A stretch of 64,000 nucleotides of DNA from Ktedonobacteraceae bacterium. Lineage in GTDB: Bacteria; Chloroflexota; Ktedonobacteria; Ktedonobacterales; Ktedonobacteraceae. The stretch covers positions 236,901-300,900 of the forward strand of contig DASRBN010000025.1 in the NCBI GenBank assembly GCA_035653615.1, written 5' to 3'. Both the position numbers and the translations under genes were made by a program. Shown here piece by piece: positions 50,825 to 61,000 of the stretch. Below the pieces are notes generated by a model. The model made no database searches. It worked only from the letters and a program-made list of their open reading frames with translations, and had not been told where the DNA came from. Position 1 is the first letter of the stretch. The number at the start of each line of letters is the position of its first letter.

Positions 50825-53143
50825 TCAGTCTGATAACGCATTGTCAATCGCTTCCTCCTGCGTGAGCGTTGTCCCTGTGTTCCATGCCCTGATAAAGGCT
50901 GGCCTGTCAAGTGCCGCTTTTGCGGTTGCAACAACCTGCTCGAAGGCTTCGCGCTCGGCTGGTGGAAGTGGTGCTTGCGCTTGTTCGCGCAGCCTCGCCG
51001 CTGCCGCACAGAGGCGTGTGGCCTGCGCGTAGTGTCCTTCTGCACAGATGGTGGCGGCATAGCCCTCCAGACACCCGGCTGTGTAGAGGGGACTACTGAA
51101 AGTACGATAGAGCGCAAGAGCCTCGCGGTAGCGCGCTGTGGCCAGCGCATAGTTTTGCTGCTGGCGGGCCAGGTGGCCGAGCAGGGTCGTCATGATGGGG
51201 ATATCCCATGTGATCCCGGTGGCTCGTGCATTGGTAAGGGCTTCTTCTAAGAGGGAAGTAGCGCGTGCTGCGTCACCCCGCATCCTTGCCACATCTGCAA
51301 GACCGGACAGGGCACGGCTCATGAGGCCCATCTGCTCTATTCGCCTGGCATGTGTATAACTCTCAGTAAAGGCTACCTCCGCTTCATCAAGCTTGTTGCT
51401 CTCCTGGGCGATCATACCAAGTGTCGCGAAGGCATTGCTGATACCGTTCTGGTCGGCAATCCTTTGAGCCAACTGTAAGGCTTCCTGCGCAAAGGCTTCT
51501 GCCCCACGATCCACCTTTCCGTGGCGCACCAGGGTTCGCCCTAAGCCACAGAGCCTCTCTATACGCAGTGTGAGTGGTGCAGTATGCTCTCCCTGCTCTC
51601 TTGCCTTGAGGTCCAGTGCCAGCATGCGTTCGAGCCACTGCTCGGCCTCGCTCATCTGACCGTGGACATGCCAGAGGCGCGCAAAGCCTGTCAGGCGCAA
51701 CCCCAGTTCCGCCTCATGTTTCTCATCCGCCCACTGCAATGCCGCACGGGCATTGGACAATTCGTGTGTCAATACCAGTGGAAATTGCGCATCGCGCGCT
51801 CCCTCCTCCGGCCCAAAGTGTGCAAAGACGGTCTCTGCCAGGCGGGCGTAATAGGCGGCATGGCGACGTCGGCACTCCTCTTCTTCCCCTGCAGCACGCA
51901 GCTGCTTCAGGGCATAGTCTCGTAGAATTTCCAGCATGGTGAAGCGCGTGACGCCATGTGCCAGCATCTCCGCTTGTACGAGGCTGGCATCAACCAGGGC
52001 GGCAAGCGTGAGGATAGTTTCTTCTGCCGCAACCTGGCCCTCGGCTACACAGACCGCCTCCGCCGCTTGCAACGTCCAGCCCCCGATGAAGACGCCAAGG
52101 CGACGAAAACACCGCTGTTGTTGCTCCGTGAGCAACTCATAACTCCAGGCGATCGCGGCCTCCATGGTTTGCTGGCGCGTCGGCAGGTCTCTAGCACCTC
52201 CGCGCAGGAATTCCAAACGATGAGTCAACTGCTTACGCAACTCGGCTAAGGAAAGCGCCTTGAGATGCATAGCGGCCATCTCAATAGCCAGGGGAAGGCA
52301 ATCCAGTTGTTCGCAAATGGCCGCCACCTCACTTCCCGCGTAGGCTCTGCCCGCTTGCCTGGCCTGAGCTCGCTCGTAGAAGAGCGTTACCGCGTCTTCG
52401 AGCAGGAGTGGGGCCAGCAACAGCTCCTGCTCGGCACGCAAGCGGAGAGGCGTGCGGCTCGTCACGAGGATTGACAAGCGGGGACAGCTTGCCAGCAGAT
52501 CGGCGACGAACGATGCTGCACCGTCCAGGACCTGCTCAACATTGTCGAGCACCAGCAGCAGGTGCTTGTTGCTCATGAACGCCTGCACCTGCGAGGCATA
52601 CGAGGAGTTCGCCTGTTCGCGGATCCCAAGGGTCTGGGCTATCACACCGGCAACGAGCGTCGCATCGCGGATGGGTGCCAGCGGAACGTACACGACGCCA
52701 TCGGTAAAGTCAGGAGCGAGATCTTGAAGAAGCTGAAGTGCCAGCCGCGTCTTGCCAACCCCGCTCGTTCCTGTCAGCGTGAGCAGGCGGGTATTGCTGC
52801 GACGCAGCACATCAAGCGCGTAGGTGTGTTCCTGCAAACGCCCGATGAGTCTGGTCGGAGGAAAAGGGAAACCAGGCGAAAGGGAATCAGGAGGGGCTTC
52901 AAGAGAAGCGGCAATCTCTGGCCGGGCAGCGCCCAGAAGCAAGGTACGCTGTTGGGCTGAGAGAGATAGAGCGCTGGTCAGTAATGCGAGCGTGTCAGCG
53001 TGCGGGGCGCCATGAACCCCCCGCTCCAGATCGGAGATCGTTCGCGCGCTAAGGCGAGCGCGTGCTGCCAGCCCCTCCTGCGAGAGACCTGCACCCTGGC
53101 GATAGCGCTTGAGAAGCGCACCAAAGCGGCTCTGTTCCTTCAT
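50825..53143 (-). CDS. XRE-type regulator with NB-ARC ATPase and TPR domains
   Basis: 772 residues from ATG 53143 (AAGGA eight bases upstream). N-terminal XRE helix-turn-helix (FGALLKRYRQGAGLSQEGLA, LSARTISDLERGVHGAPHAD). ATPase with RLIGRLQEH, Walker A GTSGVGKTR (about residue 125), Walker B LLLVLDNVEQ, LVTSRTPLRL and CLPLAIEMAAMHLK. The C-terminal half is helical TPR repeats. It converges with the LuxR-type regulator and is divergent from an NmrA-like reductase gene, which is its most obvious target. Confidence 0.92.
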   Translation of the reverse strand: MKEQSRFGALLKRYRQGAGLSQEGLAARARLSARTISDLERGVHGAPHADTLALLTSALSLSAQQRTLLLGAARPEIAASLEAPPDSLSPGFPFPPTRLIGRLQEHTYALDVLRRSNTRLLTLTGTSGVGKTRLALQLLQDLAPDFTDGVVYVPLAPIRDATLVAGVIAQTLGIREQANSSYASQVQAFMSNKHLLLVLDNVEQVLDGAASFVADLLASCPRLSILVTSRTPLRLRAEQELLLAPLLLEDAVTLFYERAQARQAGRAYAGSEVAAICEQLDCLPLAIEMAAMHLKALSLAELRKQLTHRLEFLRGGARDLPTRQQTMEAAIAWSYELLTEQQQRCFRRLGVFIGGWTLQAAEAVCVAEGQVAAEETILTLAALVDASLVQAEMLAHGVTRFTMLEILRDYALKQLRAAGEEEECRRRHAAYYARLAETVFAHFGPEEGARDAQFPLVLTHELSNARAALQWADEKHEAELGLRLTGFARLWHVHGQMSEAEQWLERMLALDLKAREQGEHTAPLTLRIERLCGLGRTLVRHGKVDRGAEAFAQEALQLAQRIADQNGISNAFATLGMIAQESNKLDEAEVAFTESYTHARRIEQMGLMSRALSGLADVARMRGDAARATSLLEEALTNARATGITWDIPIMTTLLGHLARQQQNYALATARYREALALYRTFSSPLYTAGCLEGYAATICAEGHYAQATRLCAAAARLREQAQAPLPPAEREAFEQVVATAKAALDRPAFIRAWNTGTTLTQEEAIDNALSD

Positions 53144-53334
53144 ACTTCGTCCTTCTGTCAGTTGTTCTTTCTGCTCTATGATAGCACATGAGCGTGACGG
53201 GGAGAGATATGTGAGAAAGATGTGCCTATTATTCATGGTGAAAGGAAGCATAATCATCTATACTCTCAGCAGGAACTACCTTGACAGAGTATCACCCTGA
53301 AGTGGTGACTATGATTGTGTGAAAGGAGTTGAAC

Positions 53335-54249
53335 ATGATCTTGATCGTTGGAGCCAGTGGGCGTCTTGGCAGCGAGGTCGCTGAGCTACTGCTTGCACAA
53401 GGCAAAGCAGTACGCGCAATGACTCGAACCCCGCTCAACCTCGGCCATCTCAAGCAGCAAGGGGCAGAAGTGGTGAGTGGCGATCTCCGCAATCCGGCAT
53501 CCCTTCTGAGTGCCTGCCAGGGGGTTGAGCAGGTGGTGGCAGCGGCCCATGCCCTCGTTGGAAAGGGCGACAACAATCCCCAGACGGTTGATGATGCGGG
53601 CAATCGTCAGTTGATTGATGCGGCCAAAGCCGCAGGCGTGAAGCACTTCATTTTTGTGTCTGTTCGGAGTGCCAACCCCGATTCTCCACTGGAGTTCTTC
53701 CGTATCAAGTACCGTACAGAGGAGTATCTCCGGGCCAGTGGCCTGAGCTTCACCATCCTGCGCCCCAGTGCCTTCATGGACCTGTGGGTCCAGTTGGTAG
53801 GCCAACCCATTATAGAACAGGGCAAAACCACTATCTTTGGGCGGGGCACCAATCCGATCAATTTTGTGGCCGTAAAGGACGTTGCTCGTTTTGTCGGCAT
53901 TGCGTTGGAGGATGCTCGCGCACGCAATCTGGTAATCGAGGTTGGTGGGCCAGAGAACCTGACGCTGAATCAGGTGGCCGAGATATGTGAACGCGCAAGC
54001 GGACACCAGGCGAAAACGCGGCACATCCCTCTGCCGATGATGCGTGTCATGGCCATCCTGATGCAGCTAATCAATCCCGCTTTGAGCCGTCAGATACGTG
54101 CTGGCATCTATATGGATACTGCGGATCTCCGCTACGACATGAGCGAAACTGCGAGTGAATTTGGCATCCAACTCACTCCGTTAGAGGAGTTCGCTCGTGG
54201 CATCGCGACGAATACTGATCATCTTGAAACTGTGAGTAAGCCCGGTTAG
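53335..54249 (+). CDS. NmrA-like NAD(P)-binding protein
   Basis: 304 residues from ATG 53335, with AAAGGAG seven bases upstream. Rossmann motif ILIVGASGRLGSEV at the N-terminus, then VVSGDLRNPASL, HFIFVSVRSAN, FFRIKYRTEEYLRASGLSF and TILRPSAFMD. The atypical SDR lacks a clear YxxxK, except for the RIKYRTEEY region, so it may be a redox sensor or a quinone/isoflavone-type reductase. The divergent XRE-ATPase gene suggests controlled expression; a TCACC-N7-GGTGA inverted repeat lies in the gap. Confidence 0.85.
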   Translation: MILIVGASGRLGSEVAELLLAQGKAVRAMTRTPLNLGHLKQQGAEVVSGDLRNPASLLSACQGVEQVVAAAHALVGKGDNNPQTVDDAGNRQLIDAAKAAGVKHFIFVSVRSANPDSPLEFFRIKYRTEEYLRASGLSFTILRPSAFMDLWVQLVGQPIIEQGKTTIFGRGTNPINFVAVKDVARFVGIALEDARARNLVIEVGGPENLTLNQVAEICERASGHQAKTRHIPLPMMRVMAILMQLINPALSRQIRAGIYMDTADLRYDMSETASEFGIQLTPLEEFARGIATNTDHLETVSKPG

Positions 54250-54329
54250 AGACAGTTCGAGGAAGAGTAATCTCTGACGGATGAGTTCAGAGAAAAGATG
54301 AGCGACAAACAAGAAAGAGAGCATTTTCG

Positions 54330-54728
54330 ATGAGAGAAGAACAGAGACAAGCAGCACACGTGCAATCGTCCCCCAAACTGGTATTCGAGCGCATGATCCG
54401 GGCCGCGAATGGCCACGATCTGGACGCGATGGTCGCGTGTTTTGCGCCGAACTTTCGCAGCGAGCAGCCTTTTTACCCGGAAAGAAACTTCACTGGTCAG
54501 GCAGGTGTACGGAAAAACTGGAGCTTCTTCTTCTCAACGATGCCAGATTTCCGTGCAGAGGTACAAAGTTCAGTGGTAGAGGGAGAGACTGTGTGGGCCG
54601 AACTGTCCTATTATGGAACACAGACCGACGGAAAGAAACAGGTGACGCGAGGTGTGACTATCTCAGGAATTCAAGATGGGCAGATTGCCTGGTCGAAGTT
54701 GTACATTGTGACGAGTGCGGAGCCGTAG
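54330..54728 (+). CDS. SnoaL-like/NTF2-fold protein
   Basis: 132 residues with the one-domain NTF2 cone-fold pattern: ERMIRAANGHDLDAMVACFA, FTGQAGVRKNW, FSTMPDFRAEVQSSVVEGET and a final beta-hairpin (QIAWSKLYIV). Family members are cyclases, isomerases or binding proteins, often with small hydrophobic ligands. It follows the NmrA-like gene by 80 bp and may be co-transcribed. Confidence 0.75.
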   Translation: MREEQRQAAHVQSSPKLVFERMIRAANGHDLDAMVACFAPNFRSEQPFYPERNFTGQAGVRKNWSFFFSTMPDFRAEVQSSVVEGETVWAELSYYGTQTDGKKQVTRGVTISGIQDGQIAWSKLYIVTSAEP

Positions 54729-54900
54729 TCGGGAAAGGCACGCGCACAGATTCTCTCTTCCTTGCTTTCGACACGCGTCGCACAAATAGGTAATGCCATC
54801 ACGTAATCCTGCCGATGATCTTTGCAGGCAAGCCGGGTAGACTATGAACAGAAAGATCGTCACCCCGCTCAACGGGGAAGAAAAGAAAGAAAGAAATTCC

Positions 54901-55359
54901 ATGTCAACCGAACACACCAAATCTATCGCCACTCGTCTCGCCGACGAACTCTTTAACAAGGGAAATCTGGGCATCGTTGATGAACTCATTGCTGCCGATG
55001 CCATCGACCACAACGAGCCGCTCGGAACGGATTGCCGCCAGCACTTCAAGCAAGTCGCCACTCTGCTGCGGAGCGCTTTCCCTGATCTCCACTTCGCGTT
55101 CGAGGATGTTATTGCCGAGGGAGACAAGGTTGCTGCCCGCACCACGATGAGCGGAACGCACCAGGGTCCAGGCGCATTCTTCGGCGTCCCTCCTTCTGGC
55201 AAGCGCTTCGAGATTCAGCAAATGCGCCTGCTCCGCATCGTGAATGGGCAAATGAAGGATAGCTGGGCGGTGATTGATATGCTTGGCTGGATGCAACAGC
55301 TCGGTGCGATACCGATGCGCCCGGTTGCAAGCGGCGAGGCTCTTATTCGCGGACACTAG
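54901..55359 (+). CDS. SnoaL-like ester cyclase-type protein
   Basis: 152 residues from ATG 54901 (an earlier ATG at 54844 adds 19 low-complexity residues). Pattern: ATRLADELFNKGNLGIVDEL, AIDHNEP, LRSAFPDLHFAFEDVIAEGD, KVAARTTMSGTHQG, FFGVPPSGKRFEIQQMRLLR. This is the common SnoaL-like polyketide-cyclase-type family; the actual reaction is unknown for most members. Confidence 0.82.
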   Translation: MSTEHTKSIATRLADELFNKGNLGIVDELIAADAIDHNEPLGTDCRQHFKQVATLLRSAFPDLHFAFEDVIAEGDKVAARTTMSGTHQGPGAFFGVPPSGKRFEIQQMRLLRIVNGQMKDSWAVIDMLGWMQQLGAIPMRPVASGEALIRGH

Positions 55360-55571
55360 GGGAGGGTTTCCGCAAAGACCGGACCCTCTCCCAGCATGCT
55401 CGTCGTCATCGGCCCTGCCATGCGAACGCTTCACCTGAGCCGTAACGCGAATTCTCAGGTGGAGCGAGTCGAGCGCGGAGCAGGCGAGCGTGGAAATCGT
55501 ACCTGTATTGCAGTTCATGTAAGGAGGGTGTACCAACACCTCTTGCTTTTTACTACGATGGAGAAATCACC

Positions 55572-55793
55572 ATGTATCACACACACCACCACCACTTGCC
55601 CTCCTTTTTTTCACGTATCTGGCTCTCCTTGAGCGTTGGCTGCCTCCTGCTGGCATTGTTGCTGACCGCTTGCGGTTCTGGAGACACCGGCACAGGAACA
55701 ACTTCGGCCTCTCCGAGCGTGAATATGCCTACGCAACAAGGAAATCAGGGCGCTAAAAAATATGTCGTGAACGGAGACAGGGTCAACGCTTAG
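55572..55793 (+). CDS. Short lipoprotein with His-rich start, possibly truncated
   Basis: 73 residues: MYHTHHHHLPSFF, a hydrophobic signal, lipobox LLTAC with Cys near residue 34, and a Ser/Thr/Gly linker ending KKYVVNGDRVNA. GGAG lies eight bases before the ATG. It ends 22 bp before an IS relic, so the reading frame was probably cut by the insertion. The remaining mature part is only about 40 residues. Confidence 0.6.
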   Translation: MYHTHHHHLPSFFSRIWLSLSVGCLLLALLLTACGSGDTGTGTTSASPSVNMPTQQGNQGAKKYVVNGDRVNA

Positions 55794-55814
55794 CGGGGAG
55801 CTTCTGGAGCAACA

Positions 55815-56760
55815 TCAGCCCCACAGATCCTTAGCGGGGATTTTGGGGGGTAAAATTGTCGGGACCCCTACACTGCCCAGAAACCATTCACAGATCGCAT
55901 TGGCCCGGGGGATGTGATAGGGTGGTTTCAGTATCTTGATGCCGCTGGTTGCAGCCACGCGCGAGAAATTGGGTCCAAACTTGCTATCACGAGCGCGAAT
56001 GAGATACTTCGGCCCTTGTCCAAAAGGAGGTGCTTCGCGCAGTTGTTGCGCCGTCCACGCGTCGGTAGGAGAGCGAGTGACGCCCACGTGGGGGACTCTG
56101 CGTGAGGACATATCGATAATGAAAAAGGCAAACAGCGAACGAAAGAAGAGATCGGTGACCTGCAAGCGCATCACACACCCAGATGTCTTTGGCATGGTTC
56201 TGCAGGAAGGGAGCCCAGGTCTGTCCTCGCTGTCTTGGGGTGCGAGCAGGCCTCATATACTTCTCAATGGTGCGCTTGCACACGTGAAGGCCTAACTTGA
56301 GGAGTTCGCCCCGGATGCGTTCTGCTCCCCACAAGCGATTGTCCCTTGCCATCTCCGCCAATCAAGGCCACAGTTTCCTGAGATATCCTTGGTGTGAGAG
56401 AAGCCGCCCTCGACTTATCCTTCCAAAAGAGCTTAAAGCCCTGACGATGCCAGCGCGAGCCTCGTCTCTGGCTGAACGATAAAAAGAGCCTGCTTCCAGG
56501 TCCGCACCAGGCTTGCCAGCAGGACGAGCAGCATCCTGTCCTTCTTGGTGCAAGCAGGCCGTTTCACCTGGCGACGCAGGAGCGCGTTTTCTGCCACAAG
56601 CTCGGACTTGTTTCTGGCAAGGTCCGTTAGCATTCCAAGTAGCAGCGAGGTGGTGTTGGGTTTGGTCCAGGCGACAAAGCGGTGGTGCAGCGACTGAAAG
56701 CCATGACCTGCGAACCGCTTGAAACAGGTGAGAATCCCATGCACAGTCGACGTGCTCCTT
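55815..56760 (-). pseudogene. Degenerate DDE integrase-type transposase (rve core)
   Basis: Pieces of one transposase in changing minus-strand frames. N-terminal: LTDLARNKSELVAENALLRR, KKDRMLLVLLASLVRTWKQA. Middle: MARDNRLWGAERIRGELLKL, LHVCKRTIEKYM, AKDIWVCD. End: LQVTDLFFRSLFAFFIIDMS, VTRSPTDAWTAQQLREAPPF, YLIRARDSKFG, PPYHIPRANAICEWFLG. The plan is that of IS3/IS481-like elements. At least three frameshifts make it inactive. Confidence 0.7.
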
Positions 56761-56826
56761 TGGTGAAGATAGGCAAGTGAATGCTTGCCATTGTACTCTT
56801 CCTCTGAGGAATCGGCAAGCTGCTAG

Positions 56827-56949
56827 CGTGGAATGGCAGGGCGATGGAAAAGTCGAGTCAAGTGAGGTCAACTGTACCAAGGCGCTCCGACAAAATCAAG
56901 CTCGTTCTCGCGACTTTTCCATCGCCCTGCGTGGAATGGGGTGCTCTCA
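56827..56949. mobile_element. 103-bp MITE with 19-bp terminal inverted repeats and 10-bp target duplication
   Basis: CAGGGCGATGGAAAAGTCG (56837-56855) is exactly repeated in inverted form at 56921-56939. The ten bases on each side are identical: CGTGGAATGG at 56827-56836 and 56940-56949. The 103-bp interior has no gene. Perfect ends and duplication indicate a recent insertion driven by a transposase not in this window; the adjacent IS relic shows no matching ends. Confidence 0.8.
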
Positions 56950-57049
56950 AAGGCCTCACCGTGCCGATGGATGCCCCAGGTAGCCAGCACAGGGGTACTT
57001 CCTCTTCTCTGGCTTTGGTGATTGTCTCGGTGGTCCTGGCTCCTTCGAT

Positions 57050-57083
57050 TCCACGGAGCCAGTCTAACATATGGCTCCGTGGA
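57050..57083. terminator. 12-bp stem hairpin downstream of the RibD-type gene
   Basis: TCCACGGAGCCA and TGGCTCCGTGGA pair perfectly around a 10-base loop, just beyond the stop at 57096. There is no strong T-run, so it may be a weak terminator or an old IS end. Confidence 0.45.
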
Positions 57084-57095
57084 TGTCTTCTATTG

Positions 57096-57629
57096 TTACC
57101 CAGCTGCCTCGTAGATCAGCGTCAGCATCCCAGCCTTGTAGGGTTTCGTATTCGCCAGTTGAAGCTGGGCCTGATCCCCTTCTTGAAAGAGACGCTTTCC
57201 TTTCCCCAGAACCAGAGGAGCAACATGCAAGGCGTACTCATCGATGAGGTGATGCTGTGCGAGCAACCGAACCAGGTCGGCACTTCCCTGCACCAGCATA
57301 ATCCTGCCGGGTTGGTCTTTCAGTTTCGCCACTTCTTCCGCGATATTGCCTGTGATGACATGGGAGTTGTTCCAGCTTACGTCTTTCAGAGTGCTGGAGA
57401 CGACGTATTTGGGGACGCCGTTAAAGATGTCAGCCATTGGGCCAGAGCGTTCAGACCAGGCGGCAGCCATTTCCTGAAAGGTCTTACGTCCGAAGAGCAT
57501 CGCGTCGACCTCCTGAAGCGCGGTCATGACATACTCTCCGATTTCTTGATCCATGTATGGGAACACCCAGTTTTCGGGCGCTTCCATGACTCCGTCCAAG
57601 GTCAAAATCTCGGACACTTGTAACCTCAT
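57096..57629 (-). CDS. Dihydrofolate reductase-fold (RibD C-terminal type) protein
   Basis: 177 residues: LTLDGVMEAPENWVFPYMD, DAMLFGRKTFQEMAAAW, PKYVVSSTLKDVSWNNSHVI, IMLVQGSADLVRLLAQHHLI, DEYALHVAPLVLGKGKRLF. This is the YyaP/YwjB-like NADPH-binding family, whose substrates are mostly unknown. AAAGGAG precedes the ATG. The start overlaps the preceding small gene by four bases (ATGA), so the two are translationally coupled. Confidence 0.88.
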   Translation of the reverse strand: MRLQVSEILTLDGVMEAPENWVFPYMDQEIGEYVMTALQEVDAMLFGRKTFQEMAAAWSERSGPMADIFNGVPKYVVSSTLKDVSWNNSHVITGNIAEEVAKLKDQPGRIMLVQGSADLVRLLAQHHLIDEYALHVAPLVLGKGKRLFQEGDQAQLQLANTKPYKAGMLTLIYEAAG

Positions 57630-57847
57630 GTTCTTTTCTCCTTTGTGCTGGTTTCGCTGCGTTCGAGCGAGAGCAGAGTTAAACTCAAGTGATCGATCTT
57701 GGTGAGTACTCCATACAGGGCGGCTTGATCTGCAAGCATACCGGAAAGCTGTGAGGTGCCATCCTCCTCATGCACAATCTCCAACCCCTCCAGCCACTCT
57801 TGCCAAGAGGGGTCGAGGTGCCCTTGAATGCGGATCGCAACGTGCAT
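57626..57847 (-). CDS. 73-residue hypothetical protein coupled to the RibD-type gene
   Basis: MHVAIRIQGHLDPSWQEWLE, GLEIVHEEDGTSQLSG, LYGVLTKIDHLSLTLLSLER. A strong AGGAGG six bases before the ATG supports it. It resembles small ferredoxin-fold-like proteins that often precede such genes. No function known; coupling suggests it works with the reductase. Confidence 0.7.
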   Translation of the reverse strand: MHVAIRIQGHLDPSWQEWLEGLEIVHEEDGTSQLSGMLADQAALYGVLTKIDHLSLTLLSLERSETSTKEKRT

Positions 57848-58029
57848 GAGTCACCTCCTCTCCTGTTATGATGTACTTTCTCAAAGGTCGTTGAGAACAG
57901 TATAGCTTTTATAGAGAGAACAAACATCACCTGTATTCGTGATTGAACGGGTGATTTTAGACGAGGTCTCCGGGTTCGTCCGGGTGATTTTTGTTATCCA
58001 GATCAAAAGGATGCCCGGGCCTCTGGCGG

Positions 58030-61000
58030 CTAGAGAAGGTGCAGGCGCTGCACGACGGCAATGGCCTCGGCGCGGCGGCTCACACCCAATTTGCGATAAA
58101 TACTGCTGACCTGGGTCTTAATCGTGTTGGGGGAAACGACCAGAGCTGCTGCCATCTCAGCATAGGTGTGCCCTTCAACCAGGAACCGCAGCACCTGTTG
58201 CTCCTGTCGAGAAAGTGGCTCGATGAGCCCTCCTTGCACTGCATTCTGCTGTGAATGGTTTAAGGTCTTATGAGTAGCAGTAGATGCGGCTTCACTACTG
58301 TGCGGAAGTCTATCTTCCACCTGCTCAAAGGCTGCCAGCAAGCGCAACACATACGATGGAGAAATGGTGCCGGTAGAGGCATTACGCTCTGATTGTGCCT
58401 CCAAGAGCATCGTGAGCGCCTTTTCCATAGACGGGCCAGCATCCAGATAGAGGCGAATGTAGCCCTCCGGCTCGGTCATTGCGAGGAGTCGAGCCGCCAC
58501 TGTTTGTGCGTGCTCGGTCTTGCCAGCCTGCAAGAGCGCTACTACGTACAGAGCCATCCATTCAAGTGTTTTTTCGATATCTGCCGGTTGATCCTGGTGC
58601 CAGTTGAAGCGCTCAAGCGTCTCGACTGCCTGGAGCGGCTTTTGCTGTGCGAGGGCGACCCGTGCCAGGAGCAGTACCTCCCATTTGCGCAGGGGATCCC
58701 AGCTTTCCCTGGAGAGGGTAGACTCCGCCCCGGCGGCCCAGGCGCTTGCCTCATTCAGGTTGCTCTCGGTTAGCCATATCTGGACGCGGGTATCGACGAC
58801 CCAGCGCACATTGTTAGCGAACTGCTCTTGCCCAAAGAGCGTCTCCGCCTTTTGCAGCGCCTCCTGTGCCGCACGCAGATCTCCTCGCGCGAGAGCCAGG
58901 CGCGCGGTTGATCGTTCCCCGATCATCAACAGCTCCACCTGTTGCCAATCCTGTGCGATACGCAACAAGCGGCGCAGGGCATCCGCAGCCTCATCCAGGC
59001 GATTCCAGGCGTAGGAGACATTGAAAAGGGCGAAGAGCAGATAGCCTGCTACTGGCGTTCCGCCGCTGATCTGCTCGTGCAGGGTGAGGGCAGAGAGGCA
59101 TTCCCGGTACGCCTGTTGCAACTGTCCGGCTTCAAGATACGCCGTAGCCAGCCAGGTCATCACGCGGAACGTCACCAGGTGGTCTCCGGCCTTACTGATC
59201 CATTGTAGGGCCTCACGCAGCTTTTCCACCAGCGACGCGCTTGATTGTTGGAGCGACAATGCTAGCCAGAAGGCGAAGGAGAGTGGAATCAGTTGCCAGA
59301 TCGCTTCGTCATCGCGAGGCAGCACTTCTAGTTCCTGAGTCAGCAGACGCAGGCGCTCTTTGTTTCCATGTCCCAGGATGGCTCTGGCCTCCAGCAGGGC
59401 ATGCAGCAGGCATAGACGCCGCTCGATCAATGCCACCTCTGCCTCTGAAAGCAAGTGCGCCTCCTGCCCGTGCAGGATGGTTTCCATACGTGTGATGGTT
59501 CTCTGTACCTGAGCGGCCATGCTGGCATGGACCGTTTCAGTGCTGATGTGGACGGAGTTGAGGAAGCGCAGTGCAGCATTGAGGGCCAGGCGCACGTGCC
59601 CACATAGGACACTGTCTGGCAGAGCAAGCACCAGGTTCTGCATGGTTCTGGCTTCGCCGCTCAGCCAGAAGTGAGGAGCTGCCTGCTCCATCAAGGAAGC
59701 GGTCAGAGGATGGTCAGGCGCGGCCAGAGCGTGCGTAATGGCCTCGCGCCACTCGCCCTGCGTCTCGTACCAGCGCGCTGCTCGCGTGTGTAGAAGCGGT
59801 AGCAGTTGTGGCTGAGATGCGTGCAACTGCACGTGCAGGGCCTCACGAAACAGGTCATGATAGCGGTACCACTGCCGCTGCTCATCCAGCGGAACCACGA
59901 AGAGGTTGGCCTGCTCCGCCTCCTCCAGCATCTGCTGGCTGTCCTGCAACGAAGGACTCGCGGTGATGGCATGGCATAAGGCTGCATTCATCCTGCTCAC
60001 CACTGATGTTTGCAGCAAAAAGTGCAGAAGTGGAACCGGCAGCCCCGCCAGAATGTCCTGCTGCACATAGTCCAGCAGGTAGCGATGGCTGCCAGCAAAG
60101 TCCGAGACCCAGCCCGAAAGGTCCTGCTGCTTGCGCAGGGAGAGCGCAGCCAGGCGCAGACCGGCGATCCAGCCCTCTGTACGGGAATTCAGCGTAGTCA
60201 CGTCTTCTTGCGAAAGGGGCAAACCCATCTGGTGCAAAAGGAAAGTAGTCGATTCTTCCTGCGTAAAGCGCAAATCACCGGAACGGATCTCGAGCAACTG
60301 CCCGCGCGCTCGCAGCCGCGAGAGCGGGAGGAGTGGGTCCGTGCGCGTGGCGAGGACAAGATGGAGGTTGGCAGGCAGATGATCGAGCGCGAATGACAGC
60401 CCTTCGTGGATGGCCTGTTCAGAGATGAGATGGAAATCATCCAGGATCAAGACGACTTCCCGGTCAAACTGCATGATCTCATTGAGCAAGGCTACCAGGA
60501 TGGTTGAGAGCGGAGGGGCCTCTTGAGCGCGCAACAGGGCAAGCGCTTCCACCCCGAGCGAGGGCAGGCAATTCTGCAAGGACGCAACGCAGGATGTCCA
60601 GAAGCGAATGGGATCATTATCCAGCGTCTCCAGGGAGAGCCAGGCAACAGCCATGTGAGCATAGGGCGCCAATTCTCGCCCTGTCTGTAACGAGGCAGAG
60701 GCCACCCATGCCGAGAGTAAGGTGGTCTTCCCACTGCCGGCAGTGGCAGAAACGAGGGTCAGCGGGTGAGTGAGGATGGCATCTAGCTCGCGGAGCAGGC
60801 GCGCACGCTCCACAAGCCCGAGTGGCAAACGCGGCGGTGTGAGCCTGGTGGCAAGTAAGGAGATTGCTTGCCCGGACGCTGGTGTTGCGAGAGTACGAGC
60901 AAGAGAAGGAGAGGGCTGCAAACTCGTAAGCGCTTTGGCCTGCTCCTCTAAACGGGCAAAGGTCACCCTGGCACTGGGTCCGAGGTAGCGCTTGCGCGTG

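Noticed and set aside
50668..50842. 58-codon minus-strand frame after the XRE regulator
   Set aside because: Begins inside the end of the regulator gene without a ribosome site; sequence not recognised.
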